Source of the DNA: an uncultured Saprospiraceae bacterium
Lineage (GTDB): Bacteria; Bacteroidota; Bacteroidia; Chitinophagales; Saprospiraceae
DNA: 13,970 bases
Direction of reading: 5' to 3'
NCBI GenBank assembly: GCA_934699305.1
Contig: CAKUWM010000045.1
Location: 1-13,970 of the forward strand
How positions within the stretch are numbered: the stretch's first letter is position 1; every line of letters starts with the position of its first letter. The position numbers were made by a program, and so were the translations under genes. Shown in pieces: positions 7,884-13,970 of this stretch. A model generated the notes under the pieces. It did no database searches. It had not been told where the DNA came from and saw only the letters and a program-made list of their open reading frames with translations.

Positions 7884-8876
7884 ATGAATGATGTAAGATT
7901 TGCCAAAAGCTTTAAAAAATTAGTAGAAGTAAACGCAAGAGTCCAACCTGGTGAGAAAGTGGTAATTGTCACGGACTTTTCAATGACCGATATCGCTCGT
8001 CAGCTGGCAATTGCAGTTACCTCCGCAGGTGCTAACTTAAGCATATGTATTATGGATCAACGAAGCTTAGATGGTCAAGAACCAACAGTGCCAATAGCGG
8101 CAGCAATGAAAGAAGCAGATGTTATCTTTTCTCCTGTGAAATTTTCTATTACTCACACTATTGCTATGAAAGAGGCTCTAAAAAGAGGAGCTCGTGCCAT
8201 ATTAATGACAGCTCACAATGAAGATGTCCTGTTATCCCCTGCCCTTCTAGAGACAGATTTTGAAGCCCAAGTCCCTAAATGCATAGCATTAGGAGAGGCT
8301 TTTCTGAAAGGAAACACAGTAAGATTGACTTCTCCAAAAGGTACTGACCTAACTTTCTCTACAAAAGGAAGAGGTGTTAACGTGCTAACAAATATCCCTA
8401 ACCCTGGAGAGTTAGCACCTGTCCCAGATATTGAGGTAAACGTTGTGCCAGTTACAGGCTCTGCCAACGGTAAACTTGTCATTGATGCCAGCGTTCCTTA
8501 TTTAGGAATTGGAATCTTAAGAGAGGATATAATTTGTGAGGTAAAAGATGGGTTTATTATTAGCATGGAAGGTGGAGAGCAAGCCAAATTCCTTAAGGAA
8601 AAACTGGATTCTTATAACGATCCTAATTGTTTTAACGTTGCAGAACTAGGAGTGGGAATGAACCCTGGAGCTCGATTAACAGGAAACATGCTAGATGATG
8701 AAGGTATTGTGGGAACCATCCATATTGGTATCGGAACCAGTTTAACACTTGGTGGCGAAATAGTAGCGCCGATGCATTACGATTTAATCATGTGGGATCC
8801 TACAATAGAGATCGACGGTGTAGTCGTTCAACGTAACAAAGAACAACTGTTTTATAAACCAGAAGCCGCTATATAA
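7884..8876 (+). CDS. M29 (aminopeptidase T/AmpS)-like metalloprotein, NicX-related
   Basis: A 330-residue protein with no signal peptide, so probably cytoplasmic. The C-terminal half carries the metal-ligand pattern of the M29 fold: E254 in AELGVGMNP, E273 in LDDEG, H280 in GTIHIGIG, H298 and D300 in APMHYD. The N-terminal half (PGEKVVIVTDF, then A-rich segments to about 170) fits the family's nucleotide-binding-like lobe. It is shorter than classic AmpS aminopeptidases (about 410 residues) and nearer the NicX branch, whose characterised member is 2,5-dihydroxypyridine 5,6-dioxygenase, an Fe(II) ring-cleaving enzyme. Among peptidases and next to an importer, an aminopeptidase finishing imported peptides is simplest, but this fold includes non-peptidases. 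It follows the symporter by 40 bp, suggesting cotranscription. Confidence 0.75.
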   Translation: MNDVRFAKSFKKLVEVNARVQPGEKVVIVTDFSMTDIARQLAIAVTSAGANLSICIMDQRSLDGQEPTVPIAAAMKEADVIFSPVKFSITHTIAMKEALKRGARAILMTAHNEDVLLSPALLETDFEAQVPKCIALGEAFLKGNTVRLTSPKGTDLTFSTKGRGVNVLTNIPNPGELAPVPDIEVNVVPVTGSANGKLVIDASVPYLGIGILREDIICEVKDGFIISMEGGEQAKFLKEKLDSYNDPNCFNVAELGVGMNPGARLTGNMLDDEGIVGTIHIGIGTSLTLGGEIVAPMHYDLIMWDPTIEIDGVVVQRNKEQLFYKPEAAI

Positions 8877-8933
8877 TCCTAAAATCCAGGTGGCGTTTAT
8901 ATCTTAATTAAACTAATTTTTTATTATCTAATC

Positions 8934-10397
8934 ATGAGAATATATTTATCAATCTATTTACTTCTGCTACTTCCATTGCCGACCGTGATAAGCGCACAAA
9001 CAATTTCAAAAAATGCGGCAATGGAAGATGTAGTACAATTTCGAAAAATTTTAGTTAATGAATCTTCCTACTTATTTTCCAAAGAACAAGATCTTAATAA
9101 AGACTTGGAGCATCTAATTAATTCATTGCAAGACACTGTTGAGATTGAACGTTTTTATTACGCGTTAATGGAAATTGTTGGCAATATAGGAGATCGTCAT
9201 GCTAGAGTAAAATGGGATGGCCTTAAATCGGACGAAAAAGGACTGCCTTTTATTATGGCACCCATGGATAATAAAATCATCGCCCTTAAAAAGGAACAGA
9301 AGGACGGTAAATATCAAATTTATCAAAGTAACTATCCAGAACTAAAATCCATTAACGGCATTCCAATAAGTGAATTTATAGATAAAGTTGATTGGGCCTA
9401 TAAATATGCTCCCGCTTACGCTAAGATTCATCGATTTTCTCTTGAAAGAAATTTCGAATATTTATTGACCTCTGTATTTGGAAAATCCGACTTATATGCC
9501 TTTACATTTACCAATGGTAATCAAGAAAAGATTCTTCAGCTCAAACTCGAGAATAATCCAAAACGCTGGACTGATTTGACCTATAAGCCCAACATTACCA
9601 AAATCAATAGTTTGTTTAGTATTAAAGGAAATAACATTGGATATATAAGCATTCCTGCAATGGTTGATAGAACAAGTGAAAATGGTAATTTATATAGGTT
9701 TGTAGATGCCTATATGCATGAGTACAAAAACACGGATGCCCTTATTATAGACCTAAGAAATAACGGAGGCGGAACACGGCAGTTTTTAATGCAATTAGCG
9801 CCTTATTTCTTAGCACCGGACGAGAAGCCTTGGGTTGCCAATATCGCGAAAATTAGAAGTGATCAAGTCATCAATGAAGACATGGAATCCATGAAGGAGC
9901 GCTATCTCTACAATTACAAATCCGAAAATCTTAAAAAGGAAGATCGCTCTGCCATAGATTCATTTATGAACAATTTTAAACCCATCTGGAAATACGATCC
10001 AGAAAAATATTCTGATTACTTTTATATGACTCTGAGACACGATATGGGTGTCGATCACTATTATTATAATAAACCAATTTACGTTTTAGTCAACGAACGA
10101 TCTTTCAGTGCCGCTAGCGTTTTCACTACCGCAGTAAAAGGAATGGGGAATGTGAAAATTGCTGGAGTCACTACTGATGGTTCTAGTGGACGAAGTCAAG
10201 GATTTGATCTGAACAATTCCAAAATCAATTTAAAATTATCCTCCATGATTTCATTTCAACGCAATGGAACCACACTTGACACTTATGGGACAGAGCCAGA
10301 TATAATAATTCAAAAAGATATGAATCAAATATTAGGACAAAAAGACACCCAATTGGAGAAATTAGTTGAATATATAGAACAAAATAAATTAAAATGA
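8934..10397 (+). CDS. S41-family peptidase-like protein, exported (signal peptidase I)
   Basis: A 487-residue protein with a Sec signal (about 1-21, ending VISA before QT), so periplasmic or secreted. It has S41 (tail-specific/C-terminal-processing) hallmarks: GDRHARV (86-92), a substrate-cradle region ending in IGYISIP, ALIIDLRNNGGGTR (269-282), and the nucleophile segment NERSFSAAS with likely catalytic Ser392. The usual lysine base (as in GxPTFGKG) is not evident; the corresponding segment reads TTDGSSGRS with Arg420. No clear PDZ domain was seen. It overlaps the next gene, a paralog, by 4 nt (ATGA), so the two are translationally coupled. Likely role is cleavage of peptides taken up by SusCD, but with the altered base it may use another mechanism or be non-catalytic. 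S41-fold assignment is firm, activity uncertain. Confidence 0.85.
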   Translation: MRIYLSIYLLLLLPLPTVISAQTISKNAAMEDVVQFRKILVNESSYLFSKEQDLNKDLEHLINSLQDTVEIERFYYALMEIVGNIGDRHARVKWDGLKSDEKGLPFIMAPMDNKIIALKKEQKDGKYQIYQSNYPELKSINGIPISEFIDKVDWAYKYAPAYAKIHRFSLERNFEYLLTSVFGKSDLYAFTFTNGNQEKILQLKLENNPKRWTDLTYKPNITKINSLFSIKGNNIGYISIPAMVDRTSENGNLYRFVDAYMHEYKNTDALIIDLRNNGGGTRQFLMQLAPYFLAPDEKPWVANIAKIRSDQVINEDMESMKERYLYNYKSENLKKEDRSAIDSFMNNFKPIWKYDPEKYSDYFYMTLRHDMGVDHYYYNKPIYVLVNERSFSAASVFTTAVKGMGNVKIAGVTTDGSSGRSQGFDLNNSKINLKLSSMISFQRNGTTLDTYGTEPDIIIQKDMNQILGQKDTQLEKLVEYIEQNKLK

Positions 10398-11887
10398 ATT
10401 TGAAAATCTATTCAATCATGTCTTCGGTATTTTTTTTGTTTGGATGTGTGTCCAATCAAACTCCTCCCTATGAAGATATTACACGAAAATCTAATTTTGA
10501 TAAAACAGAAAAAGCAGTCAAAATCTCCAAAAATCAAGCGTTGGAAGATCTGGACGAAATTGAAAGCATTATAAGAAATGACCACTCCTATGTTCATGTG
10601 GTCAATTTCAATTATAGCGGAGCAATATCGGAGATAAAGAAAACTTTAGAGGACTCTGTAGAAGTACCGGTGTTGGCGCTTCAAATACAAAAGTTAGTAC
10701 AATACTTGGGCGACTCTCATGCCTATGTAAATAATTGGATGGATTTGCTACCAAAAGAATTCACGCCTGTTAAATACGGCATTAAAAATGATCGTATATT
10801 TGCATACAAGTGGGATAAAATTGGTCTCATCGAAGATAATTTTCCTTACGTAAAATCTATAAATGGCGTTGCCATAAAAGACTATTACAATAGAGCTGGC
10901 GCAGTTGCAAGTGGTTCAGGATCGACAAAATCCTCTCAATTTTTCCGCGGAAGACAGCTTATGCAATATACAGGTTTTATGAGCCATGAATTTAAGGTTG
11001 AACCGAAGCTTGATGTTGAATATGTTTTAGAATCTGAAGATGGATCACAGGAAAAAACAGTTCATCTACCTATAGTTTCCTCCTCTAATTTTGACAAACC
11101 TTTTGGATTATCAAAGTTAAGCAAAGTAATATCCGATAACGTTGGATACTTACGTATTTACTCACAGAATGACAAAAATTTATCAGAAAGTATCGACTCA
11201 TTAATGTTGTCTTTTAAAAACACTAAAGCCCTTATCATTGACGCCCGCCAATGTGGTGGCGGTACTAGAGAAAATCTTATGGCTTTGTTTCCTTATTTTA
11301 TGAAAAAAGAAGACTCAGTATACATTCCAAACGTTGCAAAATTGAAAATCCCGGGAAATGATAGCAATTTTAATCCCATAGGAAAATTGAATGTAGGAGA
11401 TAAAAAACTTAAATATATTGATGACCCAGACGTAACAGAAGAAGAGACAAGGGCGTTGAATAAATTTCTCAAGAATTTCAATCCAACTTATAAAGCTTCA
11501 AACGAAAACTTTACAAATTGGTATTTTATGGCAATGACATATGAACCCGGAAAGTATTATTACGACAAGCCTGTTTATTTACTCATGGACTTTGGTGTAG
11601 GAAGTGCTGGCGATATTTTTGTGTCCACGTTTAAGAATTGGAGAAATGTAACTTTAATCGGAAATCCCAGTAATGGAAGAAGTGGGAATAGTATAACCAC
11701 ACAACTAAAGAATAGTAAAATCCCTGTAAACCTTTCAACAATGATTTCATATCAAAAAGATGGAAAATTGTTTGATTGGGTTGGAATTGAACCCGACATC
11801 TTTGTTGAAGCAGAAATATCAGACTGGTTAGAAAAAACTGACACCTTTTTAGATCGTGTTTTAAAAATTATTAACGCTAATAAATAG
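10394..11887 (+). CDS. S41-family peptidase-like lipoprotein, paralog of the preceding gene
   Basis: A 497-residue lipoprotein: short hydrophobic signal, lipobox FLFGC with Cys18, then a Pro/charged linker. It follows the same plan as its upstream neighbour: GDSHAYV (106-112), GYLRIYS (251-257), ALIIDARQCGGGTR (279-292), nucleophile segment GVGSAGD (Ser404) and the C-terminal MISYQKDG (450-457) and GIEPDIF (464-470). The pair look like a diverged tandem duplication. At the position of the usual S41 lysine base the sequence is GNPSNGRSG, with Arg429 exactly 25 residues after Ser404, the Ser-Lys spacing of E. coli Prc. The start ATG overlaps the previous stop. The lipid anchor places it on a membrane while the paralog is soluble. 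Assignment to the S41 fold is good; peptidase activity is unproven. Confidence 0.83.
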   Translation: MNLKIYSIMSSVFFLFGCVSNQTPPYEDITRKSNFDKTEKAVKISKNQALEDLDEIESIIRNDHSYVHVVNFNYSGAISEIKKTLEDSVEVPVLALQIQKLVQYLGDSHAYVNNWMDLLPKEFTPVKYGIKNDRIFAYKWDKIGLIEDNFPYVKSINGVAIKDYYNRAGAVASGSGSTKSSQFFRGRQLMQYTGFMSHEFKVEPKLDVEYVLESEDGSQEKTVHLPIVSSSNFDKPFGLSKLSKVISDNVGYLRIYSQNDKNLSESIDSLMLSFKNTKALIIDARQCGGGTRENLMALFPYFMKKEDSVYIPNVAKLKIPGNDSNFNPIGKLNVGDKKLKYIDDPDVTEEETRALNKFLKNFNPTYKASNENFTNWYFMAMTYEPGKYYYDKPVYLLMDFGVGSAGDIFVSTFKNWRNVTLIGNPSNGRSGNSITTQLKNSKIPVNLSTMISYQKDGKLFDWVGIEPDIFVEAEISDWLEKTDTFLDRVLKIINANK

Positions 11888-11937
11888 ATGTAAAAACTTT
11901 GAGTTTTCTTTACTATAGATTCTTAAAAATATAAAAC

Positions 11938-13242
11938 ATGAAAATAAAGTATGCGGTTATTTTAATTGCACTAACCAATTCTTATATGCGCGCTCAGTCT
12001 GATGATGAGAATTTAATACAATATGCGAAAAAAATTCATCAAAAAGTGATAACCATCGATACTCATAATGATATCGATGTGTCCAATTTCACTACTAACA
12101 GAAATTACACAATGGATTTACCTAATCAAGTTACACTTACAAAAATGGAAAAAGGCGGAATGGATGTGGCTTGGTTTATTGTATATACAGACCAAGGAGA
12201 ACACAATGAACAGGGGTATGAAAACGCATATAAAAATGCAATCGCAAAATTTAATGCAATTCATCGATTAGTAGAGGTTTATGCTCCAGATAAAATTGGT
12301 CTTGCTACCACATCTCAAGAAGTAAGAGACTTGGTGGCCTTAGGTAAAAAAGTAGCCATGATTGGAATAGAAAATGGATACCCAATTGGAACCGATATCA
12401 AAAATGTTGAGAAGTTCTATAAGCTTGGCGCACGTTATATGTCTTTGGCTCATAATGGACATAGCCAACTGAGCGATTCAAATACTGGAGAAATCGATGA
12501 TCTCTGGCTACATAATGGGTTAAGTAAAATGGGGAAAGAGGTTATACAAGAAATGAATCGTTTAGGAATGATGATTGACGTCTCTCATCCATCCAAGGAA
12601 GCTATGCGAGATATGATAGCATTATCAAAAGCTCCCATTATTGCTTCCCATTCTTCGGCACGTGCACTGAATGATCATAGCAGGAATTTGGATGATGAAC
12701 AATTGGCTTGGATGAAAAAGAACAATGGCCTAGTACAGACTGTGGCGTTTCGTCGTTATATTAACACTAAAAAGAATACTACTTATTTGGCCGGACTTAT
12801 TGATATCTATCAAAAAATAACAAGTAAGATGGATCTTGAAATTCTAACTGAAAAAGAGATTGAGAAGTCAAATGCTGTAGAATTATGGGACTATGCTAAA
12901 AAACTGCAGAGAAAAGTCAATACTTATCAGAAAATAAATCAAATTGCGGAATCGCATATTGAGAGTCTTAAAAAAACCATTCCTCCTGTAAATGTTTCTG
13001 ATTTTGTAGATCATATAGATTATTTGGTATATAAAATTGGCATAAATCATGTTGGGATAAGCTCAGATTTCGATGGGAATGGAGGAGTCGAAGGATGGGA
13101 TGATGCTTCCGAATCTTTTAATGTTACTTTAGAATTGGTGAAAAGAGGTTATTCCGAGGAAGATATAGCAAAATTATGGGGTGAGAATCTTTTACGGGTT
13201 ATGGATGAGGTTCAGGAAATAGCAAATGAAATTCAAAAATAA
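11938..13242 (+). CDS. M19 membrane-dipeptidase (renal dipeptidase) family enzyme
   Basis: A 434-residue zinc dipeptidase homologue that should hydrolyse dipeptides, possibly with a C-terminal D-residue as family members accept. A weak signal peptide (1-19, MRA before QSDDEN) suggests a periplasmic location. Metal and substrate residues match human DPEP1: H43 and D45 (THND), bridging E145 (IGIENG), H172 (LAHNGH), H217 (DVSHPS), H238 (IASHSSA), R249 (NDHSRN) and D377 (SSDFDG). The H238-D377 interval is 139 residues against about 69 in DPEP1, owing to a Lys/Glu-rich helical insertion (about 275-350). The C-terminal EEDIAKLWGENLLRVMDEV is typical of the family. It is last in the run, 50 bp after the S41 lipoprotein, and would complete peptide breakdown to amino acids for the symporter. 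Confidence 0.92.
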   Translation: MKIKYAVILIALTNSYMRAQSDDENLIQYAKKIHQKVITIDTHNDIDVSNFTTNRNYTMDLPNQVTLTKMEKGGMDVAWFIVYTDQGEHNEQGYENAYKNAIAKFNAIHRLVEVYAPDKIGLATTSQEVRDLVALGKKVAMIGIENGYPIGTDIKNVEKFYKLGARYMSLAHNGHSQLSDSNTGEIDDLWLHNGLSKMGKEVIQEMNRLGMMIDVSHPSKEAMRDMIALSKAPIIASHSSARALNDHSRNLDDEQLAWMKKNNGLVQTVAFRRYINTKKNTTYLAGLIDIYQKITSKMDLEILTEKEIEKSNAVELWDYAKKLQRKVNTYQKINQIAESHIESLKKTIPPVNVSDFVDHIDYLVYKIGINHVGISSDFDGNGGVEGWDDASESFNVTLELVKRGYSEEDIAKLWGENLLRVMDEVQEIANEIQK

Positions 13243-13474
13243 AACGAATAAATCTTATTCAACCAGATCAGGTTAGTTAAATTTTTGTTCAAGATATTAA
13301 AAAGAATTGTATGAATCAGTTACTAGAATTTGTTTAATAACTCAGTCAGAATTGCAGATAATCTTTTGAACCTTTTTTTTCATATGAAGTGGCAAATGAA
13401 ATAAATTACCCCATATAATCTAAAAGTATGTTTTATTAGTACAGAAATCCTTCCTAAGATTATTTAATATTCCC

Positions 13475-13498
13475 AAATGCTTTATTAAGAAGCATTTT
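13475..13498 (+). terminator. Probable terminator of the susC-dipeptidase operon
   Basis: An 8-bp perfect stem, AAATGCTT (13475-13482) and AAGCATTT (13490-13497), with a 7-nt loop, ends in a short run of four T residues. It is the first hairpin with a T-run after the dipeptidase stop, though 230 bp downstream and with an AT-rich stem, so termination may be inefficient. Confidence 0.45.
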
Positions 13499-13519
13499 GA
13501 TTAGATGATTTAATCAAAA
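13495..13519. repeat. Second hairpin overlapping the first
   Basis: TTTTGATTA (13495-13503) and TAATCAAAA (13511-13519) form a perfect 9-bp inverted repeat with a 7-nt loop. Its left arm uses the T-run of the preceding hairpin, so the two structures share bases 13495-13497 and cannot both form fully. Function unknown. Confidence 0.45.
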
Positions 13520-13529
13520 CTTAAAATCA

Positions 13530-13563
13530 AAAAAACCTTCAACATTACTGCTGAAGGTTTTTT
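13530..13563. terminator. Bidirectional rho-independent terminator between convergent genes
   Basis: A perfect 12-bp inverted repeat (13530-13541 with 13552-13563; core CCTTCA/TGAAGG, 10-nt loop) is flanked by A-run and T-run, so it reads as a terminator on both strands. It lies 21 bp beyond the minus-strand M28 stop and also backs up the plus-strand operon. Confidence 0.88.
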
Positions 13564-13584
13564 CATTTTATTTCTATTGGTGGA

Positions 13585-13970
13585 TTAATCCAAACCGCCT
13601 TTACGCTCTGGAGAACGATGGGTTGGCCATTCCATTTGCTTACCTGTACGCTCACTTACCGGTAATACAATTTTCTCATTTGAAGTTTTAACAGTATCCT
13701 CACTGGCCATATAGGCTAAAATTGCAGTCAAGATGGCGTTGCTTCTCACATCATCAAAAACAATTTTATCATAGGTGTCAAGATTCGTGTGCCATGTGTA
13801 ATTCCAGTAAGACCAGTTCAAGGCACTCAAGTTAAACGACGGTGCGCCAACAGCAATAAAAGAAGCGTTGTCCGAACCTCCACCCGCTGGAGAACCAGGG
13901 AAATCCGTTTTAATATGTTTAGTAATATCTTTCGGAACTGCATTTAACCAACGCGTCAAATAATCATAAG
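13585..13970 (-). CDS. C-terminal part of an M28-family zinc metallopeptidase (5' end outside window)
   Basis: The frame runs from the window edge to a TAA at 13585-13587, about 128 residues; the upstream part is missing, so any apparent start here is artificial. M28 features visible are GGGSDNASFIAVGAPSF, whose GSD-x-x-SF layout matches the glutamate carboxypeptidase II/NAALADase-like branch (Asp codon 13870-13872), and WHTNLDTYDKI, whose His (codon 13789-13791) fits the last zinc ligand of the family. The protein ends in a polar tail (SPERKGGLD). The family contains aminopeptidases and carboxypeptidases, often exported. It converges on the peptide-uptake operon, separated by a bidirectional terminator, so it has its own promoter; a shared role in peptide degradation is plausible. 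Confidence 0.85.
   Translation of the reverse strand, partial: YDYLTRWLNAVPKDITKHIKTDFPGSPAGGGSDNASFIAVGAPSFNLSALNWSYWNYTWHTNLDTYDKIVFDDVRSNAILTAILAYMASEDTVKTSNEKIVLPVSERTGKQMEWPTHRSPERKGGLD

Larger units (their letters stand above)
13243..13529. other. AT-rich intergenic region after the operon
   Basis: About 290 bp between the dipeptidase stop and the bidirectional terminator. The first 230 bp show no gene, RNA gene or clear promoter. The last 55 bp hold two adjoining hairpins listed separately. A plus-strand small RNA ending at the terminator cannot be excluded, but no supporting structure was identified upstream. Confidence 0.5.

Noticed and set aside
11898..11923. Possible promoter before the dipeptidase (TTTG 11898-11901, TAGATTCT 11916-11923)
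   Set aside because: Spacer is only 14 bp and the second box is a poor match; chance occurrence in AT-rich DNA is likely.

Overview
The window looks like chromosomal DNA of a Flavobacteriia-type Bacteroidota. It is AT-rich, its genes start at ATG without clear Shine-Dalgarno sequences, and it carries a SusC/SusD outer-membrane pair plus lipoproteins. No RNA gene, insertion sequence, CRISPR array or phage gene was seen. All identifications come from reading motifs by eye; no database search was run.

Layout: (1) 3-110, the last codons of an unidentified plus-strand gene, followed by a REP-like cluster of palindromes (120-218) and about 210 bp of AT-rich DNA with no recognised content. (2) 433-1614 minus, a probable one-component transcription regulator with an N-terminal helix-turn-helix-like region and two copies of a beta-rich domain of about 100 residues. 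(3) 1615-1771, a divergent control region with three TTTC/GAAA palindromes and a direct repeat, a good operator candidate. (4) 1772-13242 plus, a run of seven genes: susC, susD, a DAACS-family symporter, an M29/NicX-like metalloprotein, two S41-type proteins (one with a Sec signal, one a lipoprotein) and an M19 dipeptidase. (5) 13243-13584, an intergenic region with three successive hairpins, the last a bidirectional terminator. (6) 13585-13970 minus, the C-terminal end of a convergent M28 metallopeptidase that continues beyond the window.

Model (inference): this is a peptide- or amino-acid-scavenging locus, not a polysaccharide utilization locus, because it has SusCD but no carbohydrate-active enzyme. 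Peptides would be taken up through SusCD, trimmed by the S41 proteins and the M19 dipeptidase outside the cytoplasm, and the released amino acids or dicarboxylates imported by the symporter, which keeps the arginine that binds acidic side chains. The M29-like protein would act in the cytoplasm. The divergent regulator may sense a product and control the operon through the palindromes. The least familiar parts are the two-repeat regulator with its operator cluster, and the S41 pair with arginine near the usual lysine base.
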